DNA from: Amycolatopsis coloradensis
GTDB lineage: Bacteria > Actinomycetota > Actinomycetes > Mycobacteriales > Pseudonocardiaceae
Length of the DNA: 43,041 nucleotides
Assembly (NCBI RefSeq): GCF_037997115.1
Contig: NZ_CP150484.1
Span: 5,102,568-5,145,608 of the forward strand
Direction of reading: 5' to 3'
Part shown: positions 17,677 to 26,306 of the stretch, in pieces
Layout of the letters: each line of letters opens with the position of its first letter
How positions within the stretch are numbered: the first letter of the stretch is position 1
Notes under the pieces: generated by a model
The model's database searches: none
Told to the model about the DNA's origin: nothing
The model's input: the letters and a program-made list of their open reading frames with translations, nothing else
Position numbers and translations under genes: made by a program

Positions 17677-17710
17677 GCACGGGCCGGGCGGGGCGGCGCC
17701 CGGCCCGTGC
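17677..17710 (-). terminator. Terminator hairpin after the DNase I-fold gene
   Basis: A 13-bp perfect GC stem (GCACGGGCCGGGC, 17677-17689, with 17698-17710) and an 8-nt loop, starting 6 nt past the stop codon on the minus strand. Confidence 0.75.
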
Positions 17711-17716
17711 GTGCCG

Positions 17717-18523
17717 TCAGGCCAGGCGGACTTGGAAGACGGCGACCCGGGCGTCATGCCCGTCCACGCGCATGTCCACAGTCTTGGTGTCGATGAACTG
17801 CTCCTGGACGACGCCGTTGCCCGCCAGCCAGTTGATGCGGTCGATCCCGGTGCCGAAGCATCGGCGCTCCGCGTCCAGGCTGGTGGCCTTGTAGTAGTTC
17901 GGGTTGTTGGTATCCGCGGTCCAGAAGACCAGGCGCCCGACGTTGTGGTGCGCGAGCACGCGACTGGCGTGGATTCTCTTGTGCTCGTTCCACTCGTCGC
18001 GCAGGTCGGTGCGCTGGTCGCCGTTGTACGCGTTCGCGATGTAGTGCGAGTTGATCAGCGCGAACTGGAGCGTCGGGTAGCTCTGGTGACGCACCACGAC
18101 CTCGTTGATCCAGCGCGGCGGGGTCACCCCGCTGATGCCGCCGTGCACATACGTGGTCTTCGCGCTCGCCACCTCCCACGGCTGCGGGATCGAGATCGGG
18201 ATCCGGAACGACGTGTTGTGCCGCAGGAACGCGTTGTTGTACAGGGGCCCGAAGTAGTGGTCGATCATCGCGGGCTCACCGGTGTCACCCTCGTTGATCT
18301 CCTGCCAGCCGACCAGAGGCCGCACCAGGGGGTCACAGTTGCGGACGGCGTCGATCGCGGCCTCGCGCGCCCCGAGGTTGTCGCGGCCGATGTTGGCGGT
18401 GACGATCGGCAGCCGGATCCATCCCGTCGCGGCGGAAGCCGTGTCGGCACCGGCGGCCAGGACGCCGAGCGCGGCACCACCACCGAGAGCGAGCGCCTTG
18501 CGTCTGTTGAGCATTCCGGACAC
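17717..18523 (-). CDS. Secreted endonuclease/exonuclease/phosphatase-fold protein
   Basis: 268 aa. It starts with a Tat-like signal (NRRKALALGGGAALGVLAAG) and an ASA|A cleavage site near residue 31. The mature part has DNase I-fold (EEP) landmarks in order: VTANIG (N44), GWQEIN (E75), LINSHY (H160), WTADTNN (D204, N206), GIDRI (D228) and VDGHDA (H256). These match the usual metal- and phosphate-binding Asn, Glu, His, Asp-x-Asn and Asp-x-His set. It is probably an exported phosphodiesterase or nuclease, but the bond cleaved cannot be told. GTG 18523 is preferred because AAGGGA lies 7 nt upstream; an ATG at 18514 is an alternative. It is followed by a strong hairpin, so it is separate from the Bell/NLR unit. 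Confidence 0.85.
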   Translation of the reverse strand: MSGMLNRRKALALGGGAALGVLAAGADTASAATGWIRLPIVTANIGRDNLGAREAAIDAVRNCDPLVRPLVGWQEINEGDTGEPAMIDHYFGPLYNNAFLRHNTSFRIPISIPQPWEVASAKTTYVHGGISGVTPPRWINEVVVRHQSYPTLQFALINSHYIANAYNGDQRTDLRDEWNEHKRIHASRVLAHHNVGRLVFWTADTNNPNYYKATSLDAERRCFGTGIDRINWLAGNGVVQEQFIDTKTVDMRVDGHDARVAVFQVRLA

Positions 18524-18681
18524 AGCAGATTCCCTTCTCGCGCTGTCACAGCGGGACACAGCCCGTCAAAGTGTCACAGAATGCGGTGCGGTTGTGACCT
18601 CCGCGCGCCAAAACTGCCGCTTGCCGGTCAGTGCTTCGGGTGGAGGCGGGCCGCCGCCGTGACCTCGATCCGTCCAGTCGG

Positions 18682-19126
18682 TCAGCGCGCCACCCGGTCG
18701 CCGATCCAGCGCTCCAGGACGACAAGGCGCTCGTCCCGCGGGGAGCAGGGTGCCGGTGGCGGCCGGGACACTGCGCAGGTGGGCCAGGGTCTTGCTGGCG
18801 GGTAGCTCGTCGAGCACCTCGTGGGTGAGCGGGCGGTCATCCCGGCCAAGTGCGGCGAGTAGCGCGCTGACGTTAGGGGGTGCGAGCCAGGCCATGGCAG
18901 TGTCGGGCCGTCCGACGAGGGTGATCGCGTGGTGCAGTGCCGCGAGCTCGGCGCGGTCGCCGAGGAGGCTGCGTTCCCGCTTGCCGAGGGTGCAACGCAG
19001 GCAAGGACTCAGGCTCAACTGCCACGTCTGTTGGCAGGTCGGGCAGCGGCCCCAGAAGCTCGCGCACAGCGGTGCTACGGTGCCGTGATCGTTCAGCGGC
19101 GAAGGTGCTTGTCTGCTTGCGCGCGA
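18682..19126 (-). pseudogene. Remnant of a zinc-ribbon recombinase-like gene
   Basis: The open part reads HGTVAPLCASFWGRCPTCQ and then LSPCLRCTLGKRERSLL, giving a CxxC-x10-CxxC zinc ribbon. Next is DRPLTHEVLDELPASKTLAH followed by LRSVPAATGTLLP. A one-base gain in a C run (about 18737-18740) moves the frame, and the other frame continues RDERLVVLERWIGDRVAR to a stop at 18682-18684. This resembles the N-terminal half of actinobacterial zinc-finger integrase-like proteins ('PLTHEALD...HLR...LPxRD...ERW'). The C-terminal catalytic tyrosine-recombinase domain is absent and no N-terminal start remains. The family assignment is from memory of the motif pattern. It is non-functional as a recombinase and lies at the accessory/core boundary. 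Confidence 0.55.
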
Positions 19127-19238
19127 TCACCCGCTGCCTGCCCATGACGCGGCGGCAGCCGCCTGAGTGGGTCTTCACACGCCGTCCACCACGCGGTGGC
19201 AGCGGGTCGGACGGCTCCGCCAATGGTAGGAATGCCTG

Positions 19239-20561
19239 GTGACCGAACCGAATTTGATCGAAGCAGCCGCCGACGAGGCAGTCACCCTCACCAGTGAACT
19301 GATCCGCATCGACACCACCAACACGGGTGACCCCGACACGCTGGTCGGTGAACGCGCCGCGGCGGAGTACGTCGCCGAGAAGCTCACCGACGCGGGCTAC
19401 GAGATCACCTACGTCGAGTCCGGCGGCAAGGACCGCCACAACGTGATCGTCCGGCTGCCGGGCGCGGACCCCTCGCGCGGCGCGCTCCTGATCCACGGTC
19501 ATCTCGACGCCGTCCCCGCCGACGCCTCGGAGTGGTCGGTGCACCCGTTCTCCGGTGCGATCCAGGACGACTACGTCTGGGGCCGCGGCGCGGTGGACAT
19601 GAAGGACATGTGCGGCATGGCGCTCGCGCTGGCCCGGCACTACAAGATCAACGGCATCGTCCCGCCGCGTGACCTCGTCTTCGCCTTCCTGGCCGACGAA
19701 GAGGCGGGCGGCAAGTACGGCGCCCAGTGGCTGGTCGAGAACCGGCCCGAGCTGTTCGAAGGCGTCACCGAGGCGATCAGCGAGGTCGGCGGCTTCTCGA
19801 TCACGCTGAAGGACAACGTCCGCGCGTACCTCATCGAGACGGCCGAAAAGGGCATCCGCTGGATGAAGCTGCGGGTGCGCGGCACCGCCGGTCACGGCTC
19901 GATGATCCACCGCGACAACGCCGTCACCAAGCTGTCCGAGGCCGTCGCCAGACTCGGCAACCACCGCTTCCCGCTGGTCATGACCGACTCCGTCCGCGAG
20001 TTCCTGGACGGCGTCACCGAGATCACCGGCTGGGACTTCCCCGAGGACGACATCGAAGGTTCCGTTGCCAAACTCGGCAACATCTCCCGGATGATCGGCG
20101 CGACCCTGCGCGACACGGCGAACCCGACGATGCTCACCGCGGGCTACAAGTCGAACGTCATCCCGTCCGTCGCGGAGGCTTCGGTCGACTGCCGGATCCT
20201 TCCCGGCAGGCTCGAGGCGTTCAACGCCGAACTGGAGGAGATCCTCGGCCCGGACATCGAGAAGGAGTGGATGGAGCTGCCGCCGGTCGAGACGACCTTC
20301 GACGGTGCCCTGGTCGACGCGATGACCAACGCGGTCCTCGCCGAGGACCCGGGCGCCCGCACACTCCCGTACATGCTCTCCGGGGGCACCGACGCGAAGT
20401 CGTTCCAGTCGCTCGGGATCCGCAACTTCGGCTTCGCCCCGCTGCAGCTGCCCGCGGACCTCGACTTCTCCGCGCTGTTCCACGGGGTCGACGAGCGTGT
20501 CCCGGTCGACGCGCTGAAGTTCGGCGTGCGCGTACTCGACCGCTTCCTCCGCTCTTCCTGA
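19239..20561 (+). CDS. M20-family metallopeptidase
   Basis: 440 aa, typical M20/ArgE/DapE length. Metal and catalytic residues are present: HGHLDAVP (His88 metal, Asp90), GAVDMKDM (Asp120 bridging), ADEEAGG (Glu154 base, Glu155 metal), SEVGG (182) and the C-terminal LFHGVDERVP histidine. The lid/dimerisation domain is the segment about 200-320 (KLRVRGTAGHGSMIHRDNAV at its start). The reaction is hydrolysis of an amide (N-acyl amino acid or dipeptide); the substrate is undetermined. The GTG 19239 start has AGGA 7 nt upstream. Its stop overlaps the next start (TGATG), so it is coupled to the alpha/beta hydrolase. Confidence 0.93.
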   Translation: MTEPNLIEAAADEAVTLTSELIRIDTTNTGDPDTLVGERAAAEYVAEKLTDAGYEITYVESGGKDRHNVIVRLPGADPSRGALLIHGHLDAVPADASEWSVHPFSGAIQDDYVWGRGAVDMKDMCGMALALARHYKINGIVPPRDLVFAFLADEEAGGKYGAQWLVENRPELFEGVTEAISEVGGFSITLKDNVRAYLIETAEKGIRWMKLRVRGTAGHGSMIHRDNAVTKLSEAVARLGNHRFPLVMTDSVREFLDGVTEITGWDFPEDDIEGSVAKLGNISRMIGATLRDTANPTMLTAGYKSNVIPSVAEASVDCRILPGRLEAFNAELEEILGPDIEKEWMELPPVETTFDGALVDAMTNAVLAEDPGARTLPYMLSGGTDAKSFQSLGIRNFGFAPLQLPADLDFSALFHGVDERVPVDALKFGVRVLDRFLRSS

Positions 20562-21448
20562 TGCCCGGTCTGCTGGCTGCCGACGGGACACCCCTGCACT
20601 TCGAGCGCTGGGGTGATCCGACGGCGCCGGTGACCGTGGTGCTCCTCCACGGGTACGCCCTCGACAGGCGCAGCTGGCGTGCCATCGCGCCGGTGCTCGC
20701 CGAGGCGTCCGAGGAACCTCTCGCCGTGGTGGCCTACGACCAGCGTGGCCACGGAGAATCCGGTGAGGTCCGGGCGTCGTCGGCGACCATGGGGAAGCTC
20801 GCCGACGATCTGGCCGAGGTACTGGACAAGGTGGTCCCCGGCGGCAAGGTGGTCCTGGTCGGCCATGACATGGGTGGGCTCGCGATCCTGTCACTCGCCC
20901 AGCGCCACCCGGACGTCTTCGCGGCGAGGGCGGCCGGGATCGGGTTGCTCGCGATGTCGGCGGGCGGCGTCACCCCGGACGCGATCTGGCCGAACGCGCT
21001 CGGGAAACTCGGCCGCGACCTGGAGATCGTCTTCGGGACGAAACTGATCGGCCTGGTACGGGAGCACACGAGCAAGGCGGTGACCGCCGGCCTGAGGTGG
21101 TGGCTCTTCGGCGACGACCCGGTGCCCGCCGACGTCGAACTGACCGTGCGGATGATCCGCGGCAACTGGCCGCAGACGGTGTCAGCCTTCCGCCCTGCAC
21201 TGGACGCCTACACGCGGGAATCGGCGCTGTCGCAGGTCGGGGCTGTGCCGGTGACGGCGATCGTGGGGGAGCGGGACAAGCTCGTGCCGACGGCGGATGT
21301 CGAGGAACTGGCGGGCGCGGTGGAGAACGGGACGGCCGTGGTCCTGCCCGGCGTCGGGCACGTCGTCCCACTCGAGGCGGCCCCGCAGGTCATTCCCCGC
21401 CTGCTCGCGCTGGCGAACCAGGCCCGCCGACAAGCCAGACTGTCTTGA
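20561..21448 (+). CDS. Alpha/beta hydrolase with Asp at the nucleophile elbow
   Basis: 295 aa. It has the LLHGYALDRRSW oxyanion loop (29-40), the YDQRGHGES strand (59-67), the nucleophile elbow GHDMGG (101-106), the acid in GERDK (Asp239) and the base in GVGHVVPLE (His267). The elbow residue is Asp103 rather than Ser, as in epoxide hydrolases and haloalkane dehalogenases, which form an alkyl-enzyme ester. The cap region about 135-215 is helical. The start ATG 20561 overlaps the peptidase stop by one base, so translational coupling is likely. Epoxide hydrolase-like activity is inferred; the physiological substrate is unknown. Confidence 0.88.
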   Translation: MPGLLAADGTPLHFERWGDPTAPVTVVLLHGYALDRRSWRAIAPVLAEASEEPLAVVAYDQRGHGESGEVRASSATMGKLADDLAEVLDKVVPGGKVVLVGHDMGGLAILSLAQRHPDVFAARAAGIGLLAMSAGGVTPDAIWPNALGKLGRDLEIVFGTKLIGLVREHTSKAVTAGLRWWLFGDDPVPADVELTVRMIRGNWPQTVSAFRPALDAYTRESALSQVGAVPVTAIVGERDKLVPTADVEELAGAVENGTAVVLPGVGHVVPLEAAPQVIPRLLALANQARRQARLS

Positions 21449-21479
21449 CAAAATCTGTTTTCGGTGACACCTTCTTGGC

Positions 21480-22076
21480 ATGTTCTCCGTTGCGGTGATC
21501 GAGGACGCGGAAGCGGCCGAAGTGTCGCTGGATCCGGTCCGGGCCCGGCTGCTCGCCGAACTCGCCGAACCGGCATCGGCCACGATGCTGGCCGCGCGGG
21601 TCGATCTGCCGAGACAGAAGGTGAACTACCACCTTCGCGCGCTGGAGAAGCACGGGCTCGTGGAGCTGGTCGAGGAACGGCGGAAGGGCAACGTCACCGA
21701 GCGCATGATGCGCGCGACGGCGTCGTCGTACGTCATCTCGCCCACGGCGCTCTCAGCCGTGCAACCCGATCCGGCCCAGTCGCCGGACCGCCTGTCCGCA
21801 CGCTGGCTGCTGGCCGTCGCCGGCAGGTTGGTGCGCGACGTCGGCCTGCTGATCACCGGAGCGACCAAGGCGCGCAAACGGGTCGCGACCTTCGCGATCG
21901 ACGGCGAGGTGCGGTTCTCCTCCGCCGCGGACAGGGCCGCGTTCGCCGAAGAGCTCACCGTCGCGATCACGAACCTGGTGAGCAAATACCACGACGAAGG
22001 CGCCGAACAGGGCCGCGATCACCGGATCGTCGTCGCCGTCCACCCGAGCGTCCGCACCGAGCCCGAGGAGCGCTGA
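21480..22076 (+). CDS. ArsR-family winged-helix regulator
   Basis: 198 aa. Residues 15-80 form the ArsR winged helix: DPVRARLLAELAEPASATML, recognition helix LPRQKVNYHLRALEKHGLV (43-61) and wing VELVEERRKGNVTERMM. The C-terminal 110 residues (from WLLAVAGRLVRDVG) are an uncharacterised helical part often seen in this subgroup. No CxC metal site, so it is not a metal sensor of the classical type. The stop is directly followed by the SRPBCC start (TGAATG). ArsR/SRPBCC pairs of this kind are frequent in actinobacteria, with the regulator likely controlling the pair. A TTGACA box lies at 21445-21450, but no matching -10 could be fixed. Confidence 0.9.
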   Translation: MFSVAVIEDAEAAEVSLDPVRARLLAELAEPASATMLAARVDLPRQKVNYHLRALEKHGLVELVEERRKGNVTERMMRATASSYVISPTALSAVQPDPAQSPDRLSARWLLAVAGRLVRDVGLLITGATKARKRVATFAIDGEVRFSSAADRAAFAEELTVAITNLVSKYHDEGAEQGRDHRIVVAVHPSVRTEPEER

Positions 22077-22820
22077 ATGGGCCACGAATTCGAGATCACC
22101 GACCGCGTCGAGATCGACGCGACGCCGGAACAGGTCTGGGACGCCATCGCGACCGGGCCGGGGATCACGTCATGGTTCATGGGACGCAACGAGGTCGACG
22201 GCGGCGTCGGCGGCACTGTGAAGACCGCTTTCGGCGGCTTTGAACCCACCTCGGCGATCACGGCGTGGGACCCGCTGGAACGCCTGGTCTACGGCACGGA
22301 ACCCGCCCCGGACGGACGCTTCGTCGCCTACGAGTTCCTCATCGAGGGCCGGTCCGGCGGCAGCACCGTGCTGCGGACCGTGACGAGCGGTTTCCTGCCC
22401 GGCGACGACTGGGAAGACGAGTTCGAGGCGATGACCGCCGGCGGCGAGCTGTTCCTCCGCACCCTCGTCGAGTACCTCAACGCCTTCGCCGGCTGGAAAG
22501 CGGCGCCGGTGACGGTGTTCGGGCCGATGATCGAGGATTGGGACAGCGCGTGGCTGACACTCGGCCGGGAACTCGGCCTCGCCGGGCGGCCGCGGCCGGG
22601 GGACCGGGTCCGCGTGTCCACCGGCCCGGTGTCCACTGTGGACGGCGAGGTCTATTTCGCGAACGCGCAGACGGTCGGGATCCGGACCGCGGACGCGCTT
22701 CTGAGGTTCGTCCGCGGTTTCGCCGGGCCGATGTGCGCGATGCATCACCTGTTCGGCGACGTCGACTCCGCGGAACAGGACGTGCTCTGGGCCGAGTGGC
22801 TCGGCCGGGTGTTCAAGTGA
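22077..22820 (+). CDS. SRPBCC/AHSA1-domain protein
   Basis: 247 aa. The N-terminal about 150 residues are a START-like SRPBCC fold of the AHSA1 type: VEIDATPEQVWDAIATGPGI (11-30), WFMGRNEVDGGVGG, AWDPLERLVYGTE, and the C-terminal helix about MTAGGELFLRTLVEYLNAF (122-140). A second, smaller domain follows (about 150-247), rich in PGDRVRVS/VDGEVYFANAQ and ending in a helix. The fold binds hydrophobic ligands in a deep cavity; the ligand is unknown. It is immediately downstream of and coupled to the ArsR gene, and its last 8 nt overlap the convergent DUF5703 gene. Confidence 0.88.
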   Translation: MGHEFEITDRVEIDATPEQVWDAIATGPGITSWFMGRNEVDGGVGGTVKTAFGGFEPTSAITAWDPLERLVYGTEPAPDGRFVAYEFLIEGRSGGSTVLRTVTSGFLPGDDWEDEFEAMTAGGELFLRTLVEYLNAFAGWKAAPVTVFGPMIEDWDSAWLTLGRELGLAGRPRPGDRVRVSTGPVSTVDGEVYFANAQTVGIRTADALLRFVRGFAGPMCAMHHLFGDVDSAEQDVLWAEWLGRVFK

Positions 22821-23034
22821 TGAGGCCGGGCAGGGGGGTGGCGGTGCGCTTGCGGCGCAACCACACCCTCCTGGTCCCATCGGAGTAGAGCCGGACGGTC
22901 GACAGTTCCCAGCCCGCGAACTCGGCGTGGATCGACAGCTGCGTCGCCGCCGCCCGCCGGGAAACACCGGGCGGAAGCTGCAACCGCCGGTACTCCCAAT
23001 CCCCTTCGACCACCGCCTCGTCCACGACTGTCAT
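22813..23034 (-). CDS. DUF5703 family protein
   Basis: 73 aa. WEYRRLQLPPGVSRRAAATQ (13-32), IHAEFAGWELSTVRLYSDGT (35-54) and RRVWLRRK match the short actinobacterial DUF5703 family. These are small soluble proteins without known function. The start overlaps the lipoprotein stop by 4 nt (ATGA), so the two are co-translated. Its 3' end overlaps the SRPBCC gene tail to tail by 8 nt. Confidence 0.85.
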   Translation of the reverse strand: MTVVDEAVVEGDWEYRRLQLPPGVSRRAAATQLSIHAEFAGWELSTVRLYSDGTRRVWLRRKRTATPLPGLIT

Positions 23035-24044
23035 GGCGTGATCACCTGGATCCCTTCTCCGATGGCCGAGCCGACGACCACACGGCCGCCCTGCTCGTCG
23101 ACGGTGACCGAATCTGGCTGCCGCACGGTGGGGAACCGGTGTTTCTCGATCGGTTCTCCACCGCGGACGTCGAAACCGACTACCTCGTTGCGTTCGGTGA
23201 GCGTGACCCAGACGAGGCCACGGGCGCGGTCGTAGGCGATGCCGTACGCCCCGCCCGGCACGGGATAGCGCTGGCGCAGCAGCAACGGCGTCGTGGAGAA
23301 CGCCAGCAGCGCGCCCGCCCGCGCGTCGGTGACGAAGACGCGTCCCAGATCGTCGGTGACGGCGTTGGCCGCGCCGTCGCCCGCCCGCAGGCCCTCGCCG
23401 ATCTTGCCCCCGACGAGGTCGACGGCGAACAGGGCGGTGCGGAGCTTGTCGAGCACGACCACCCCGTCACCGGTGTTCAGCACGTCGTCGGCGCTGTAGA
23501 TCTGGCCGGTGATCGTCTTCGGCCCCGCGTTCTTCGACAGCACCTCGACGGCCTTGCGGTCCCGCACCGAGACCAGCGTCGCTTCACCGTCGGCGAGACC
23601 GGCCGACGGCTGCCCCGCGACCGGGACCGTCTCCAGCGCGCCACCGGGCAGCGAGACCTTCGCCAGCATGCTCTTGCCAGGGACGCTGGCGAGCACCTGG
23701 GAACCGGAGACGGTGAGCCGCTCGGCGGGACCCGGCAAGGCCACGGTCGTCTTAGGGGAGTCCAGGGCGGCGAGATCATAGATACGCAGCGACGGCGGCT
23801 CCGAAACCGCGGCGACCAGCGTCTTGCTCGCCTCGTCGGTCACCAGCGCCTTCACGCCCGGCACCGCGAACACCGACCCCGCGGGCTTGACCGTCACAGC
23901 AGGGGAGACCGCCGCGGTGGCCGCGACGGGGTTCTGCACGATCTGCAAGGAGTCGTTCGGCGTGTCGTCCGTACTGCAGGACGAGAGCACCAGGACACCG
24001 GCGAGCGGGATCGCGATCCGGGAAACGGCGGACAGCCGACCCAC
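23031..24044 (-). CDS. Lipoprotein with beta-propeller-like repeats
   Basis: 337 aa. It starts MGRLSAVSRIAIPLAGVLVL and has lipobox LSSC with Cys23 as the lipidation site, so it is anchored outside the membrane. The rest is repeated short strands of the YVTN/NHL kind (PSLRIYDLAALDSPKTTVAL; GDGVVVLDKLRTALFAVDLV; GAYGIAYDRARGLVWVTLTE), which suggests a six- or seven-bladed propeller. GTG 24044 is chosen because GGAGGC lies 6 nt upstream and the signal peptide begins there; the open frame extends to 24128 without a good site. Operon with DUF5703. Function unknown, perhaps ligand or protein binding. Confidence 0.87.
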   Translation of the reverse strand: MGRLSAVSRIAIPLAGVLVLSSCSTDDTPNDSLQIVQNPVAATAAVSPAVTVKPAGSVFAVPGVKALVTDEASKTLVAAVSEPPSLRIYDLAALDSPKTTVALPGPAERLTVSGSQVLASVPGKSMLAKVSLPGGALETVPVAGQPSAGLADGEATLVSVRDRKAVEVLSKNAGPKTITGQIYSADDVLNTGDGVVVLDKLRTALFAVDLVGGKIGEGLRAGDGAANAVTDDLGRVFVTDARAGALLAFSTTPLLLRQRYPVPGGAYGIAYDRARGLVWVTLTERNEVVGFDVRGGEPIEKHRFPTVRQPDSVTVDEQGGRVVVGSAIGEGIQVITP

Positions 24045-24157
24045 CTTGGTGCCTCCACCTGCTACTCGTCGAACGGACTTGTCCAGCATCCTCCTGGAAC
24101 TCCACCACGTCACGTCAGCGTCACCCAACAGTCACCTAATCCAGTATTCGAGACGGC

Positions 24158-25123
24158 TCAGAGGCCGCGTTCCGGGTATCCGACCTCGATCGCGCTGACG
24201 TCGTCGAGCGCCGAGCGGATGGCTGGCGGGAGCGTGATCTCCTCTGCCGTCAGCGAACCGGTCAGCTGACCGGTGTCACGGGCTCCGACCACGGGCGCGA
24301 CCACTCCGGGCCGGTCGCGGACCCACGCCAGCGCGACCGCCAGCGGCGAGGTGCCGAGGCCGTCCGCGGCCGTCGCGACCGCCTGCACGATCCGGGCCGC
24401 GCGATCGGTCCGGTGATGTTCGACATAGCCCGCGAAAACACTCGAAGCGCCGCGCGAATCGGCGGGGGTCCCGCTGCGGTACTTGCCGGTGAGCACGCCC
24501 CGGCCGAGCGGCGCCCACGGCAGGAGCCCGATGCCGTGGTGCTCCGCCGCGGGGACGACTTCGCGATCGACCCCGCGCTCCAGCAGCGAGTACTCGACCT
24601 GCGTCGAGACCAGTGGGGCGACGGCCGAACTGCGGGCCGCGGCGGTCGCCAGCTGCCAGCCCGAGTAGTTGGAGACGCCGACGTAGCGGACCTTCCCGCT
24701 GGTGACGGCGTATTCGAGGGCGGCGAGCGTCTCGTCGACCGGTACGGTGGTGTCCCAAGCGTGCAGCTGCCAGAGGTCGATGTGGTCGGTGCCGAGCCGT
24801 CGCAGCGATCCTTCGAGCGCGCTCAGCAGGGCACCGCGCGAGGCTCCGCCACCGAACGGGCCGTCGGTGCGCCGGGCGACGGCCTTGGTGGCGAGCACGA
24901 TGTCGTCCCGGGGGACCAGGTCGCCGAGCAGCGCGCCGAGGACGCGTTCGCTCTCTCCCTCGCCGTAGATGTCGGCGGTGTCGACCAGGGTGCCCCCGGC
25001 GTCGACGAACGCGACCAGCTGGCTGGCCGCCTCCTCCGAGTCGGTGTCGCCACCCCACGTCATGGTCCCGAGGGCCATCCGCGAGACCCGAAGTCCCGAC
25101 CGGCCGAGCTGTCGCTTTTCCAC
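24158..25123 (-). CDS. Aldo/keto reductase
   Basis: 321 aa. The catalytic tetrad is visible: Asp48 (VDTADIYG), Tyr53, Lys80 (LATKA) and His121 (WQLHAWD). The NADPH-binding C-terminal motif follows (LAWVRDRPGVVAPVVGARDT). The family reduces aldehydes and ketones with NADPH; the substrate is open. The GTG start at 25123 has no ribosome site. Instead TAGGCT at 25137-25132 lies 8 nt upstream, which suggests a leaderless transcript. It is divergent from the F420-type oxidoreductase, with 136 nt between the starts. Confidence 0.92.
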   Translation of the reverse strand: MEKRQLGRSGLRVSRMALGTMTWGGDTDSEEAASQLVAFVDAGGTLVDTADIYGEGESERVLGALLGDLVPRDDIVLATKAVARRTDGPFGGGASRGALLSALEGSLRRLGTDHIDLWQLHAWDTTVPVDETLAALEYAVTSGKVRYVGVSNYSGWQLATAAARSSAVAPLVSTQVEYSLLERGVDREVVPAAEHHGIGLLPWAPLGRGVLTGKYRSGTPADSRGASSVFAGYVEHHRTDRAARIVQAVATAADGLGTSPLAVALAWVRDRPGVVAPVVGARDTGQLTGSLTAEEITLPPAIRSALDDVSAIEVGYPERGL

Positions 25124-25131
25124 GACGGGCG

Positions 25132-25137
25132 AGCCTA
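25132..25137 (-). promoter_or_regulatory. -10 box of a leaderless promoter (aldo/keto reductase)
   Basis: TAGGCT fits the actinobacterial TANNNT -10 box and lies 8 nt before the GTG start, so transcription would begin at or very near the start codon. No convincing -35 was seen. Confidence 0.5.
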
Positions 25138-25247
25138 GCCGGAAGGCAAGTGCGGGTCGCGGAGCAGGTGAGCGTGTCGTGATCGAGTACCACCGTGCGG
25201 GTCATCGGCTGTCAACACCCTGAACGGAGGAGTGACACTCCGATGGA

Positions 25248-25253
25248 TACATT
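25248..25253 (+). promoter_or_regulatory. -10 box of a leaderless promoter (F420-type oxidoreductase)
   Basis: TACATT lies 6 nt before the GTG start at 25260. A short inverted repeat, GGAGTG-A-CACTCC, sits just upstream (about 25228-25240), and the two are close enough for a repressor to act there. Confidence 0.5.
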
Positions 25254-25259
25254 CACGCC

Positions 25260-26306
25260 GTGCGACTCGGACTGAACTTGGGCTATTGGGGCGCGGGGAA
25301 CGACGCGGCCAACCTGGCATTGGCGAAGAAGGCGGACGAACTGGACTACGCGGTCGTCTGGGCCGCGGAGGCCTACGGTTCGGACGCGCCGACGGTGCTC
25401 TCATGGGTGGCGGCGCAGACCTCACGGATCGACGTGGGCAGCGCGGTGTTGCAGATCCCCGCGCGGACACCGGCGATGACCGCGATGACCGCCGCGACCC
25501 TGGACACGCTTTCCGGCGGCCGGTTCCGTCTCGGCCTCGGTGTTTCCGGCCCGCAGGTCTCCGAGGGCTGGCACGGCGTGAAGTTCGCGTCGCCGCTCGG
25601 CCGCACTCGCGAATACGTCGAGATCGTCCGCAAGGCGCTGAGCCGCGAGCGGGTCCGGTACGACGGCGACCACTTCCAGCTGCCCCTGCCCGGCGGGCCC
25701 GGCAAGGCGCTGACCCTGACCGTGCACCCCGTCCGCGACGAGATCCCGGTGTACCTGGCCGCCATCGGCCCGAAGAACCTCGAACTGACCGGCGAGATCG
25801 CGGACGGCTGGCTGCCGGTGTTCTATTCGCCCGAGCACGCCGGTGAGCAGCTGAAACTGATCCAGGCCGGCGCGGACAAGGCCGGACGTACCCTCGACGG
25901 CTTCGACGTCGTCCCCACCGTCCCGCTCGTTGTCGGTGACGACTGGAAGGCCTGCGCCGACGCTGTCCGCGGGTACGCGGCGCTGTACATCGGCGGGATG
26001 GGCAGCCGGGAGAAGAACTTCTACAACCAGCTCGCCTGCCGGATGGGCTTCGAGCGCGAAGCCGCCGACGTCCAGCAGAAGTACCTGGGCAGGGACTACG
26101 AGGGCGCCATGGCCGCAGTCCCGCTGGAGTTCATCGACGCGACGTCGCTGCTGGGGCCGAAGGAGCGCATCGCCGAACGGATGCAGGCCTTCGCCGGATC
26201 GGGCGTCACGACGCTGACCGTCGCGCCCGCCATGCCGGACCCGGAGGGCTCCGCACGCGCCCTCGAGATCGCGGCCGAGGCCATCGAAACGGCCGGTGTC
26301 GCCTGA
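25260..26306 (+). CDS. LLM-class F420-dependent oxidoreductase
   Basis: 348 aa TIM-barrel of the luciferase-like family. It has [14 protein letters not shown] at the first strand, [20 protein letters not shown] (26-45), the F420-site loop around [33 protein letters not shown] (97-112) and [20 protein letters not shown]. These are features of actinobacterial F420 enzymes close to the 'MSMEG_2906-like' group; flavin use cannot be excluded. The GTG 25260 start has no ribosome site but a -10 box 6 nt upstream. Its stop overlaps the uppP start (TGATG), so the two form an operon. The substrate is unknown. Confidence 0.9.
   Translation: MRLGLNLGYWGAGNDAANLALAKKADELDYAVVWAAEAYGSDAPTVLSWVAAQTSRIDVGSAVLQIPARTPAMTAMTAATLDTLSGGRFRLGLGVSGPQVSEGWHGVKFASPLGRTREYVEIVRKALSRERVRYDGDHFQLPLPGGPGKALTLTVHPVRDEIPVYLAAIGPKNLELTGEIADGWLPVFYSPEHAGEQLKLIQAGADKAGRTLDGFDVVPTVPLVVGDDWKACADAVRGYAALYIGGMGSREKNFYNQLACRMGFEREAADVQQKYLGRDYEGAMAAVPLEFIDATSLLGPKERIAERMQAFAGSGVTTLTVAPAMPDPEGSARALEIAAEAIETAGVA

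Noticed and set aside
18873..20894. 673-aa minus-strand open frame
   Set aside because: Mirror of the M20 peptidase and hydrolase genes; composition is an artefact of GC-rich antisense reading.
21445..21480. TTGACA box before the ArsR gene as a full promoter
   Set aside because: A good -35 match, but 17 nt downstream the sequence is CACCTT, not a usable -10 box.
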